Shown here: positions 41,815-50,015 of the stretch, in pieces | How positions within the stretch are numbered: position 1 is the first letter of the stretch | How the letters are laid out: the number at the start of each line of letters is the position of its first letter | From: Pedobacter sp. WC2423 | Lineage (GTDB): Bacteria > Bacteroidota > Bacteroidia > Sphingobacteriales > Sphingobacteriaceae | Assembly (NCBI RefSeq): GCF_040822065.1 | Contig: NZ_CP162005.1 | Span: 5,766,001 to 5,830,000, forward strand | DNA length: 64,000 bases | Direction: 5' to 3' | Notes under the pieces: generated by a model | What the model was told of the DNA's origin: nothing | Database searches by the model: none | Seen by the model: only the letters and a program-made list of their open reading frames with translations | Made by a program: the position numbers and the translations under genes

Positions 41815-42583
41815 TGGCAAAATTGGTATATTGTTTAACTTTCTCTGCAAAAATACTTGCTCTGCGTCTTGATACGGCTATTTTCTCTCCATTTTTTAAT
41901 AAAACTTCCAGGCCGTTTTTTGAGTTGTATTCTTTAAGGTAATTTAAATTTACAATACTGGATTTATGAATGCGGATAAATTGGTCTTCTGGTAAAATCT
42001 CTTCGTAATCCTTTAGTACTTTGGATACCGTGATTTTCTCCCTGTTATCGAGATGGAAGATAGAATAATTGCTATCTGCTTCTATATGAATGATTTCATT
42101 GAGGTCGATCAGGGTATATCCTTGTCCGTTGGGCAAACTTATTTTCCTGATTTCTGACCGGTCTGCTAAATTATTTGCTAAATTTTTTAAGCGCTCATTC
42201 CGGTCGGATTCCTGGTCAATCATACGGATTAATTTTGCTGCTTTTTCTACAGTTTCTTTGAGCTCATCGATGTCGATTGGCTTGAGTAAATAGTCCAGGG
42301 CATTAGCCTTAATTGCTCTTAAAGCATACTGATCATAAGCGGTAGTGAAAACGACCTGGGTATTGTTCAGTTTTGCATCTGGAATAAGTTCAAAGCCATT
42401 TTTTCCGGGCATAGCGATGTCCAGAAAGATCAGGTCAACCTCATGTAAAGAGAGCAGCTCACGTGCTTCATCTACAGATTTTGCAATCCCGCTGATGTGT
42501 ACATTTTCGCAATTTTCCTGTAAGAGAAAAAAAAGTGAAGAGCGCGCAAATTCTTCATCGTCTACTATTATCACATTGAACAC
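41804..42583 (-). CDS. LytTR family response regulator
   Basis: A 259-residue regulator: receiver (1-120; D8-D9, phosphoacceptor D55 in FLDIAMPG, K in LLKPID) and a LytTR DNA-binding domain (about 150-255; IIHIEADSNYSIFHL, FIRIHKSSIVNL). The start codon appears to be GTG, since no ATG fits the conserved N-terminus. The regulator gene comes first and overlaps the propeller kinase gene, so the pair is translated together. It is divergent from the exported ferritin-like genes, which are plausible targets (inference). Confidence 0.93.
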   Translation of the reverse strand: MFNVIIVDDEEFARSSLFFLLQENCENVHISGIAKSVDEARELLSLHEVDLIFLDIAMPGKNGFELIPDAKLNNTQVVFTTAYDQYALRAIKANALDYLLKPIDIDELKETVEKAAKLIRMIDQESDRNERLKNLANNLADRSEIRKISLPNGQGYTLIDLNEIIHIEADSNYSIFHLDNREKITVSKVLKDYEEILPEDQFIRIHKSSIVNLNYLKEYNSKNGLEVLLKNGEKIAVSRRRASIFAEKVKQYTNFASDK

Positions 42584-42669
42584 AAGCCGATATTTTTATA
42601 AGGTGAAATTATCAAAAAAATAGGGTAGTCAAGAATTTTTTTAACAAAGTCAAAAACCAAACCAATTTA

Positions 42670-42716
42670 TATGCCGTATGTCACGGTATAATCATGGGGG
42701 CCCTCAACTTAGTTGA
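42670..42716. promoter_or_regulatory. Two palindromes in the divergent regulator/ferritin-like upstream region
   Basis: An imperfect one, atgccgt and acggtat around 42671-42690, and a perfect 13-bp one, tcaact-t-agttga (42704-42716), 23 bp before the ferritin-like start codon. Both are operator-sized. Which protein binds them is unknown. Confidence 0.4.
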
Positions 42717-42738
42717 ACCATAATTTAAATCATTTCTT

Positions 42739-43449
42739 ATGAAAAGTTTACAAGGAGAGAAAGAGGTACTGCTTCAGGAGAGCGGTATTCTGACTGCAAA
42801 ACTGCAACGCAGATCTTTTCTGCAATATGCAGGAGCAGGAGTTGCAGGGGTGGCTTTAATTGCTGCGGGCTGTAAAAAAGACAAAAGTACCCCAGGATTG
42901 GATTCAGGTGTGGATTTAGGTAGCGGTGATCCGGGTATCTTAAATTACGCATATGCACTGGAACAATTAGAGGGTGCATTTTATGATGCAGTAGTAAAAA
43001 GCCCTTATACAGGCATTCCTGCAAATGAGCTTGCTTTATTAACTGATATCAGAGACCATGAGTTAGCTCACCGTGAATTTTTCAAAAAAGCATTAGGTAC
43101 TGGTGCGATTGTAAGTTTAACAGTAGATTTCTCCTCAATCAATTTCGCGGACAGAACAAGTGTATTGAATGCAGCTAAAGCATTTGAAGATTTAGGGGTT
43201 TCAGCCTATAATGGCGCGGGTAAACTTTTAAAAACGGCAAAATATTTAGAGGTTGCCGGAAAAATTGTTTCTGTTGAAGCCCGTCATGCTGCTTTAATCC
43301 GTGATTTGATTTCGAATGGGTCTTTCGCTGATTTAACAGCTGTTGATGCGAATGGACTTGATGGTGCTAAAACACCTATCCAGGTTTTAACCATTGCTAA
43401 GACCTATCTTAAAACTGCAATTAACGCGTCTAATTTACCTACTTCTTAA
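42739..43449 (+). CDS. Tat-exported ferritin-like lipoprotein
   Basis: A 236-residue protein with a twin-arginine leader (LQRRSFLQYAGAGVAGVALI, RR at 24-25) that ends in a lipobox cysteine (AAGC, C45), so it is probably exported folded by Tat and anchored by lipid. The mature part is a ferritin-like four-helix bundle (Ferritin_2 type): YALEQLEGAFYDAV, IRDHELAHREFFKKAL, KAFEDLGVSAYNGA, and IVSVEARHAALIRDL supply the E/H metal ligands. Proteins of this group bind iron or manganese; enzymatic role unknown. Followed by a second ferritin-like gene after 11 bp. Confidence 0.88.
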   Translation: MKSLQGEKEVLLQESGILTAKLQRRSFLQYAGAGVAGVALIAAGCKKDKSTPGLDSGVDLGSGDPGILNYAYALEQLEGAFYDAVVKSPYTGIPANELALLTDIRDHELAHREFFKKALGTGAIVSLTVDFSSINFADRTSVLNAAKAFEDLGVSAYNGAGKLLKTAKYLEVAGKIVSVEARHAALIRDLISNGSFADLTAVDANGLDGAKTPIQVLTIAKTYLKTAINASNLPTS

Positions 43450-43460
43450 TCCGGGAAATC

Positions 43461-44291
43461 ATGAATATCATTAACATATTAGAAGAAATTGAAAAAGTGG
43501 ATGGGGAAGTGTATGAACGCTTAAATCCACGCAGAGCAGCAATGAAATCATTTTATGGCTTTGGATCAAAAGTAGCTTTAGCTGCGCTTCCAATGGCTTT
43601 AGGTTCTATGTTCAAGAAGGCTTACGGACAAACCACAAACAGTGTGATTGATGTGCTGAACTTTGCTTTAACTTTAGAATATATTGAATATAATTTTTAC
43701 CAGACTGGTATTAATACTGCTGGATTAATTCCTGCCGGTACACCTGCTGTAGGCGCGATCAATACAATTCGTGATCATGAATTAGCACACGTTAATTTGT
43801 TAAAAGGAGCAATTACTGCTTCGGGCGGTACTCCGGTATCTTATACGGCGGCTTCGTTTGATTTTACTGCAAAAGGAAATTTCCCTACTGTATTTTCTGA
43901 TTATCCAACTTTCCTTGCGGTAGCGCAAGTGTTTGAAGATACAGGTGTAAGAGCTTATAAAGGTCAGGCTGGGAACTTAATGAGCAGCCCAAGTGTATTA
44001 CAAACTGCCTTACAGATTCACTCTGTTGAAGCGCGTCACGCTTCACATATCCGCCAGATGCGTAAAGCTCCGGCTGGTGGAGGCTTAACTTCTTTAAAAC
44101 CATGGATTACTGGTGCTAATGATAGCGGGGTTGCAGCAGCGGCAGCGAGTTATGCTGGTGAAGATAATGTAACACAGTTAGATATTAATATTCCAGGTCT
44201 TGGTTTCTCTGTAAATGCATCAACAGAAGCTTTTGATGAACCACTAACTAAAGATCAGGTACTTGCAATTGCAAGTCTGTTTATCAAATAA
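43461..44291 (+). CDS. Exported ferritin-like protein
   Basis: A 276-residue relative of the preceding protein. The N-terminus has NPRRAAMKSFYGFGSKVALAA (RR near 23-24), a twin-arginine-like leader that seems to lack a lipobox. The ferritin-like helices carry LNFALTLEYIEYNFYQTG, IRDHELAHVNLLKGAI, QVFEDTGVRAYKGQ and HSVEARHASHIRQM with the same E and H positions. About 70 further residues at the C-terminus (GLTSLKPWITGANDSG and onward) are specific to this copy. The two copies probably work as a pair in the periplasm or at the outer leaflet. A terminator follows. Confidence 0.87.
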   Translation: MNIINILEEIEKVDGEVYERLNPRRAAMKSFYGFGSKVALAALPMALGSMFKKAYGQTTNSVIDVLNFALTLEYIEYNFYQTGINTAGLIPAGTPAVGAINTIRDHELAHVNLLKGAITASGGTPVSYTAASFDFTAKGNFPTVFSDYPTFLAVAQVFEDTGVRAYKGQAGNLMSSPSVLQTALQIHSVEARHASHIRQMRKAPAGGGLTSLKPWITGANDSGVAAAAASYAGEDNVTQLDINIPGLGFSVNASTEAFDEPLTKDQVLAIASLFIK

Positions 44292-44316
44292 TTTTTTGAG
44301 GGGGAGATCTGGTGAG

Positions 44317-44356
44317 AAAAAGGAAGAGGATTGAAATCTTCTTCCTTTTTATTTTT
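44317..44356 (+). terminator. Terminator of the ferritin-like operon
   Basis: Arms aaaaaggaaga (44317-44327) and tcttccttttt (44340-44350), then more T. Confidence 0.8.
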
Positions 44357-44369
44357 TATAGCCACATGA

Positions 44370-45494
44370 TTAGTAATTAATCACTTGTTCTTCTAAGTGC
44401 TCAGGCAGGTCACGGTAGTTATATTGCTGACCTCTTAATTGCGGTTCAAAACCTGCTTCTCTGATAGCATCCTGTATTCCTTTTGCAGTAAAACGGTGTG
44501 GTGCACCAGCAGCAGAAACTACATTTTCTTCAATCATAATAGAACCAAAATCGTTAGCACCCGCATGTAAACACAATTGTGCTACATTTTTACCTACAGT
44601 CAGCCACGAAGCTTGTATATTTTTAATGTTCGGCAGCATAATTCTGCTCAAAGCAAGCATTCTTACGTATTCATCTCCGGAAACATCATTCGTAATTCCT
44701 CTTAAACGCTTCAATAAAGTACCGTCATCCTGGAAAGGCCATGGAATAAAGGCTAAAAATCCTTTGGCATCTGCTGGTTTTTCACTTTGAACTTCTCTGA
44801 TCCAAACTAAGTGTTCAAAGCGTTCGTCTATCGTTTCAACGTGACCAAACATCATTGTTGCAGAAGTTGTAATATCCAGCTGATGTGCTGCACGCATTAC
44901 GTCCAGCCATTCTTGTCCGCCACATTTTCCTTTAGAAATTAACCGGCGGACCCTGTCATTCAGTATTTCTGCACCTGCACCAGGCAAAGAGTCCATACCG
45001 GCAGCTTTTAGTGCGCTTAAAACTTCTGTATGTGTAAGTTTATCAATTTTTGCAACGTGTGCAATTTCCGGCGGACCTAAAGCGTGTAATTTAAGATCAG
45101 GGTAAAGTTCTTTTAACTTTCTGAACAGGTCAGCATAAAATTCAAGGCCAAGGTCGGGATGATGACCACCCTGTAAAAGCAGCTGATCACCGCCCAGACG
45201 GAAAGTTTCTTCAATTTTGACTTTATAAGTTTCTATGTCAGTGATATAGCTTTCGTCATGTCCGGGTCTTCTGAAGAAATTGCAAAACTTACAGTTCGCT
45301 ATACAGACGTTGGTGGTATTGACGTTTCTATCAATTTGCCAGGTAACTTTTCCGCTCGGTACTTGTTTTTTTCTCAGCTCATTTGCAACAAAGGCCAGAT
45401 CGGCAGTAGCAGCATTGTGGTACAAAAACACGCCCTCTTCTTTTGTTAAAAAGTCGAATTGCAGAGCCCTTTGTAATAATTCGGCAGTATTCAT
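44370..45494 (-). CDS. mqnC: Cyclic dehypoxanthinyl futalosine synthase (MqnC)
   Basis: A 374-residue radical-SAM enzyme of the futalosine pathway to menaquinone; it cyclises dehypoxanthine futalosine. The cluster motif C64-x3-C68-x2-C71 (CIANCKFC) is preceded by the INxTNV-type strand, and LLQGGHHPDLGLEFY, LHALGPPEIAHVA and SLPGAGAEIL follow the MqnC/MqnE pattern. The NFFR continuation and the overall length favour MqnC over MqnE. Other mqn genes are not in the window. Confidence 0.93.
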   Translation of the reverse strand: MNTAELLQRALQFDFLTKEEGVFLYHNAATADLAFVANELRKKQVPSGKVTWQIDRNVNTTNVCIANCKFCNFFRRPGHDESYITDIETYKVKIEETFRLGGDQLLLQGGHHPDLGLEFYADLFRKLKELYPDLKLHALGPPEIAHVAKIDKLTHTEVLSALKAAGMDSLPGAGAEILNDRVRRLISKGKCGGQEWLDVMRAAHQLDITTSATMMFGHVETIDERFEHLVWIREVQSEKPADAKGFLAFIPWPFQDDGTLLKRLRGITNDVSGDEYVRMLALSRIMLPNIKNIQASWLTVGKNVAQLCLHAGANDFGSIMIEENVVSAAGAPHRFTAKGIQDAIREAGFEPQLRGQQYNYRDLPEHLEEQVINY

Positions 45495-45566
45495 ACAGCA
45501 AATATACCATTTGTTCTGCTGTTTTTATTTCATGAGATTATCACATTTACCCTAAATCATTATTCC

Positions 45567-45574
45567 TATATTTG
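45567..45574 (+). promoter_or_regulatory. -7 box of the M16 protease operon
   Basis: TATATTTG, 17 nt before the start codon; no convincing -33 partner. Confidence 0.45.
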
Positions 45575-45591
45575 ACACAATTATATATTTT

Positions 45592-46836
45592 ATGGTAGAT
45601 TTTAATCGTTTTACACTAGCTAATGGCTTACGTGTTCTGGTACACGAAGATGATACAACCCCTATGGCGGTATTAAACATCCTTTATGATGTTGGTGCGC
45701 GTGATGAGGAAGAGGGTAAAACCGGTTTTGCACATCTTTTTGAACACCTCATGTTTGGAGGTTCTGTGAATATACCTGTCTATGATGAACCGCTGCAAAG
45801 AGTAGGAGGGGAAAACAATGCTTTCACGAGTAATGACATCACAAATTATTATATCACTTTGCCGGCTACGAATATTGAAACTGCTTTCTGGCTGGAAAGT
45901 GATCGTATGCTGAGCCTGGCGTTTTCTGAGAAAAGTCTGGAAACACAGCGTAACGTGGTTTGTGAAGAGTTTAAACAAAGATATTTAAATCAGCCTTATG
46001 GTGATGTATGGCTGAAGTTAAGGCCGCTTGCTTATAAAAAGCATGCTTATCGCTGGGCAACTATAGGACAGGATCTCGCGCAAATCGAAAATGCTTCGAT
46101 GGAAGATGTGAAGGCCTTCTTTAAAAAACATTATAATCCGCAGAATGCCATTATGGTTGTGGGTGGAAATGTAAAAACGGAAGAGATTAAGTTGCTGGCA
46201 GAAAAATGGTTCAGTCCTATTCCTGCGGGAGATAAATATGTGAGGAATCTGGTTCAGGAGCCTGCGCAAACTGAAGCGCGTAAGGAAACCGTGACTGCAA
46301 ATGTTCCTTTAAATGCATTTTACCTGGCTTTTAAAATGTGTGCACGCAGAGATGCTGATTACCAGGCTTATGATCTTTTATCTGATGTACTTTCTCAGGG
46401 ACAGTCTTCCAGATTATATAACAGTTTACTGAAAGATCAGCAGTTGTTTAGTGATATTCATGCTTATATTACGAGTAGTCTGGATGAAGGTTTATTCGTT
46501 GTAGAGGGTAAACTGAGTGAAGGAGTGACGATGGAAGCCGCCGAAAAAGCTGTTTGGGCTGAACTTGATAAAATTGCAACCGAAGAGGTTAGCCAGATAG
46601 AATTGACGAAAGTGAAAAATAAGTCGGAATCTATCATGGTGTTTGCGGAAATGAGCCTGCTTGATAAAGCAATGAATCTTGCTTATTATGAGCTATTGGG
46701 TGATGCAGACGGATTAAATACTGAAATTCAGAAATACCTTGCTGTTGATGCGGCCAGACTGCTTCAAGTTGCCAAAAAGACTTTTGTGAGAGCGCAATGT
46801 TCTACTTTATACTACTTAACTTCCGAAAATGCTTAA
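45592..46836 (+). CDS. M16 family zinc metallopeptidase (active subunit)
   Basis: A 414-residue protein with the inverted zinc motif HxxEH at 48-52 (HLFEH) and the downstream glutamate in NVVCEEFKQR (about E125), so it should be catalytically active. Domain order: two M16 halves of about 200 residues each. No signal peptide, so it acts in the cytoplasm or is anchored by its partner. It overlaps by 8 nt a second M16 gene lacking the zinc motif, and such pairs act as heterodimers (mitochondrial processing peptidase-like). Confidence 0.95.
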   Translation: MVDFNRFTLANGLRVLVHEDDTTPMAVLNILYDVGARDEEEGKTGFAHLFEHLMFGGSVNIPVYDEPLQRVGGENNAFTSNDITNYYITLPATNIETAFWLESDRMLSLAFSEKSLETQRNVVCEEFKQRYLNQPYGDVWLKLRPLAYKKHAYRWATIGQDLAQIENASMEDVKAFFKKHYNPQNAIMVVGGNVKTEEIKLLAEKWFSPIPAGDKYVRNLVQEPAQTEARKETVTANVPLNAFYLAFKMCARRDADYQAYDLLSDVLSQGQSSRLYNSLLKDQQLFSDIHAYITSSLDEGLFVVEGKLSEGVTMEAAEKAVWAELDKIATEEVSQIELTKVKNKSESIMVFAEMSLLDKAMNLAYYELLGDADGLNTEIQKYLAVDAARLLQVAKKTFVRAQCSTLYYLTSENA

Positions 46837-48103
46837 CCGAACCCTTATACCTGAGTCAAAACAGGTGAATGATATTAATTTTATTGCCCCTCAAAAACAG
46901 GAATTAGCAAACGGTATTAAGGTATTTACTGTGAATGCCGGAAAACAGGAGCTTGTTCGTATTGAATTTGTTTTTGAAAATGTAAACTGGGATGAATCTA
47001 AACCTTTGCAGGCCATTGCGGTAAACCATTTGATCAACAATGGAACTGATAAGCTTACTGCAAGGGAAATCGCCGATAAGGTAGATTATTATGGTGCCTT
47101 TTTGCAAACTGATTACGGTGCTGATCAATCGAGTATCAAAATATATACGCTGAATAAACATCTTGGATCGGTACTGCCTATTTTATGGTCTGTATTAAAT
47201 GAGAGTATTTTTCCTCAGCAGGAACTGGATATTTTTAAGCAAAATCAACAGCAGTCGCTGAAGGTGAGTTTGCAGAAAAATGATTTTATTGCCAGAAAGA
47301 ATTTTGCACATGCAATTTTCGGAACTTCAACTTATGGTTCTGATATTGATGTAGAGGATTACCAGGCCATAGAAAGAGCAGATTTAGTCGCTTATTTCAG
47401 TGCTGCTTACAAGCCTGAAAACTGTACTATATTTGTTGCCGGAAAATTCGAAGCTCCTGAATTCGACTTGTTGAATGCCAATTTTGGTAAAGACTGGAAT
47501 AACGGAGCTGCTTCTGTAATCAATCAATTCTCTTTTGAAGGTACACCAAAAGGAGAGATTTTCATTGAAAGGGCAGATGCGATACAGTCTGCAATCAGAA
47601 TGGGAACTTTGAGTATCAATCGATCCCATCCGGATTTTGCGGGTTTTCAGGTGCTGAACTGTCTTTTAGGCGGGTACTTTGGTTCCAGGTTAATGGCTAA
47701 TATCCGTGAAGATAAAGGTTATACTTATGGTATTGGTTCTGCAATCGTTTCTCTGAAAGATGCCGGGTATTTTTTCATCGCTACAGAAGTTGGAGCTGAT
47801 GTTTGTACCAGTGCATTAAATGAGATAGAGAAGGAAATCGGCTTATTGAAATCAGCAGCAGTTTCTGAGCTGGAGCTGAGCCTGGTTCGCAGTTATATGC
47901 TGGGTTCTATGCTTGGAAGTCTGGAAAATGCATTCTCCCATGCTGATAAATTTAAAAACATCTATTATTCAGGATTGGATTATGACTATTATGATAATTA
48001 CATTCATACAGTCAAATCAATTACTGCTGAACAGTTAAAAGCACTGGCTAACAAATATTTAAATACTGAAGATTTTACGAAAGTTGTGGTTGGTAAAAAA
48101 TAA
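46829..48103 (+). CDS. M16 family inactive partner subunit
   Basis: A 424-residue M16 homologue. The region of the zinc motif reads AVNHLINNGTDKL, without HxxEH, so no catalysis is expected. The C-terminal half keeps the glycine-rich substrate loop and the RYxxG-type GYTYGIGS segment (NIREDKGYTYGIGSAI), which bind peptides in the partner subunit. It overlaps the active subunit gene (ATGCTTAA), so equal expression is likely. Convergent with the transglutaminase operon, sharing a terminator. Confidence 0.92.
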   Translation: MLNRTLIPESKQVNDINFIAPQKQELANGIKVFTVNAGKQELVRIEFVFENVNWDESKPLQAIAVNHLINNGTDKLTAREIADKVDYYGAFLQTDYGADQSSIKIYTLNKHLGSVLPILWSVLNESIFPQQELDIFKQNQQQSLKVSLQKNDFIARKNFAHAIFGTSTYGSDIDVEDYQAIERADLVAYFSAAYKPENCTIFVAGKFEAPEFDLLNANFGKDWNNGAASVINQFSFEGTPKGEIFIERADAIQSAIRMGTLSINRSHPDFAGFQVLNCLLGGYFGSRLMANIREDKGYTYGIGSAIVSLKDAGYFFIATEVGADVCTSALNEIEKEIGLLKSAAVSELELSLVRSYMLGSMLGSLENAFSHADKFKNIYYSGLDYDYYDNYIHTVKSITAEQLKALANKYLNTEDFTKVVVGKK

Positions 48104-48108
48104 GAAAT

Positions 48109-48145
48109 AGTACTGGCTAATTAATTTTAGCCAGTACTGCTTTTT
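48109..48145. terminator. Bidirectional terminator overlapping a gene end
   Basis: Perfect arms agtactggcta (48109-48119) and tagccagtact (48128-48138); the left arm contains the TAG stop of the leftward gene. T run follows on the + side. Confidence 0.8.
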
Positions 48146-50015
48146 GTTTGTCTGCTACGTATATTTTTTTGTAAAATTCTACAATGTCTTTGTATTTTTC
48201 AGGCGCATATTTCTTGCTGTTCATGGTCTGATTACGTGTATAGACGATTGAATTGTCTTTCACAGTTACTTTAGCTGTATATTTTCCAAATTCTGATTCC
48301 AGCGAAATATCCTGAGGAACAAATTCTACTTTATAACCTTCTGGTAAGGTATAGGTAGTTACATCGGTATCTTTAAATCCATAGGCCACTGAAAAAGAAG
48401 TTTGTCTGTTTTCAACTTTGGCGGGTACACTTTCTCTTCTGTTTAATAAATTCAGGGTTATAAATAATTTATCTCCTCCGTGGCTGATCATCTGAGAACT
48501 TTTCAGAACAATATCTTCTTCTATTTTTGGAAAGCTTTTGTCTGGTTGTAAAAAGCTTAAAGATGAAATTTCCATATCAGGTATTCCCAGGTTGCTCATG
48601 ACTCTTTTACGCTGCTCTGCGGGTTCTAACAACATCATTCCCAGCTGCTCTTCATATTGAGAATTGCTGTAAGAGGTTTTGATGTGGACGTCAGCAGGTT
48701 TGTCTGTTGTCAGCATTACAGTTGTGATGCGGTTTTGGAAATTGTCTTCAGGTTTATAAACAGGGGTGCTGACCAGCTTTCCACCAGCTTCTGTTACTAG
48801 TAATACAGTTCTTCCGGAATTATTATTACCAATATATCCTGCTGGTGTATACTGACTTGTACATTCCAGCCAAGTGGTGTCTTTTGCTGCGGGAACACAA
48901 AGAATCATGTGGTTAGCCTGTCCAAAACTTGCATAGTCCTTATTCAGTGAAGGTAAACCGTTGCCTATAACAACGAGATTAGATGGAATACCGGCTTCTG
49001 TTAAAATCGCTTTCATGTAATTTGACAGCGCTTTACAATCTCCGTAGTTCACTGAGGCAACTTTATCTGCTGTTATTGGTCTGAAACCTCCAACTCCAAG
49101 CTGAACGCTTACATACCTGGTATTCGATTGTAAATAATGATAGAGAATAGTTATCTTTTCCTGATCTGTTTTAGCCGAAGCGATTAAGGCCTGAATGGTT
49201 GCTTTTGTTTTCTCTGGCAACGGCTGCACTGTATTACTGAGCTGATAAATCCAATCACCCATGTTTTTCCAGTTTTCAACACTGCCCCTGGAATTGTCAT
49301 ACTCAAAATTATTTGGAGAAACCAATACCCAGGGTGTAATCGTATTAAGCCCGGTTGACATCGGTTCATAGGTAAATGAGTTCAGGTTTTGACAAGCCCA
49401 TGTATAAGTTGTTTTGTCAGCGGTGACCGTAGAATCTGTTTGAAGGCCCTTACTCTTTAAATATTTAAAGGTAACTGTTTTAGGTACTTGTAAAGTATAT
49501 ACAGATTTTTCTACCGCACAGTCATAAGCACTTACAGGACTCCATGACGGAAAGGCAATATAACCATTGTAACTTTTTTCATAACTATACTCGATGGTAT
49601 AGGGAAAAGTGGCATTCAAAAATACCATCTTTTTTATCCGGTTATCATCATACATTGTTCCATCAGAAGTGATACTCTCATCTTTGAAATCGGAGGCCTT
49701 ATAAGTTCTTATTTTAATCCCTTTAGCATCATACATAAATGCTTTAAGGTTATAAACCGAAGAAAATTTATCGTAGTACTCTGACATAACTGCGTTATCT
49801 TCTCCATTTTTGCTGAGAATGGTGATCGCTGTTTTATAGGTCATAACAGCATTGCTGTTACTTTTAATAGTCAAGTGTTGTTCTTCATCACGGATAACAA
49901 CAGTTGATTTTTTTAACAATTCCGCTGGAATATTAGCGACATCATATGCTTCTTGTGCACTGACTACTGTGGCGCAGCCAATTAACAGGGTAAATAGTAA
50001 ATGGCTTAGTTTCAT
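48117..50015 (-). CDS. DUF3857/transglutaminase-like exported protein (intact triad)
   Basis: A 632-residue exported protein with a signal peptide (HLLFTLLIGCATVVSA). Residues about 50-230 are DUF3857; the transglutaminase-like fold follows, with catalytic Cys in NYGDCKALSNYMKAIL (about 335) and His in QANHMILCVP; DUF3858-like strands close the protein. The Cys-His site is intact, so peptide-bond or crosslinking activity is possible. It overlaps the upstream paralogue by 4 nt (ATGA). Envelope function unknown. Confidence 0.85.
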   Translation of the reverse strand: MKLSHLLFTLLIGCATVVSAQEAYDVANIPAELLKKSTVVIRDEEQHLTIKSNSNAVMTYKTAITILSKNGEDNAVMSEYYDKFSSVYNLKAFMYDAKGIKIRTYKASDFKDESITSDGTMYDDNRIKKMVFLNATFPYTIEYSYEKSYNGYIAFPSWSPVSAYDCAVEKSVYTLQVPKTVTFKYLKSKGLQTDSTVTADKTTYTWACQNLNSFTYEPMSTGLNTITPWVLVSPNNFEYDNSRGSVENWKNMGDWIYQLSNTVQPLPEKTKATIQALIASAKTDQEKITILYHYLQSNTRYVSVQLGVGGFRPITADKVASVNYGDCKALSNYMKAILTEAGIPSNLVVIGNGLPSLNKDYASFGQANHMILCVPAAKDTTWLECTSQYTPAGYIGNNNSGRTVLLVTEAGGKLVSTPVYKPEDNFQNRITTVMLTTDKPADVHIKTSYSNSQYEEQLGMMLLEPAEQRKRVMSNLGIPDMEISSLSFLQPDKSFPKIEEDIVLKSSQMISHGGDKLFITLNLLNRRESVPAKVENRQTSFSVAYGFKDTDVTTYTLPEGYKVEFVPQDISLESEFGKYTAKVTVKDNSIVYTRNQTMNSKKYAPEKYKDIVEFYKKIYVADKQKAVLAKIN

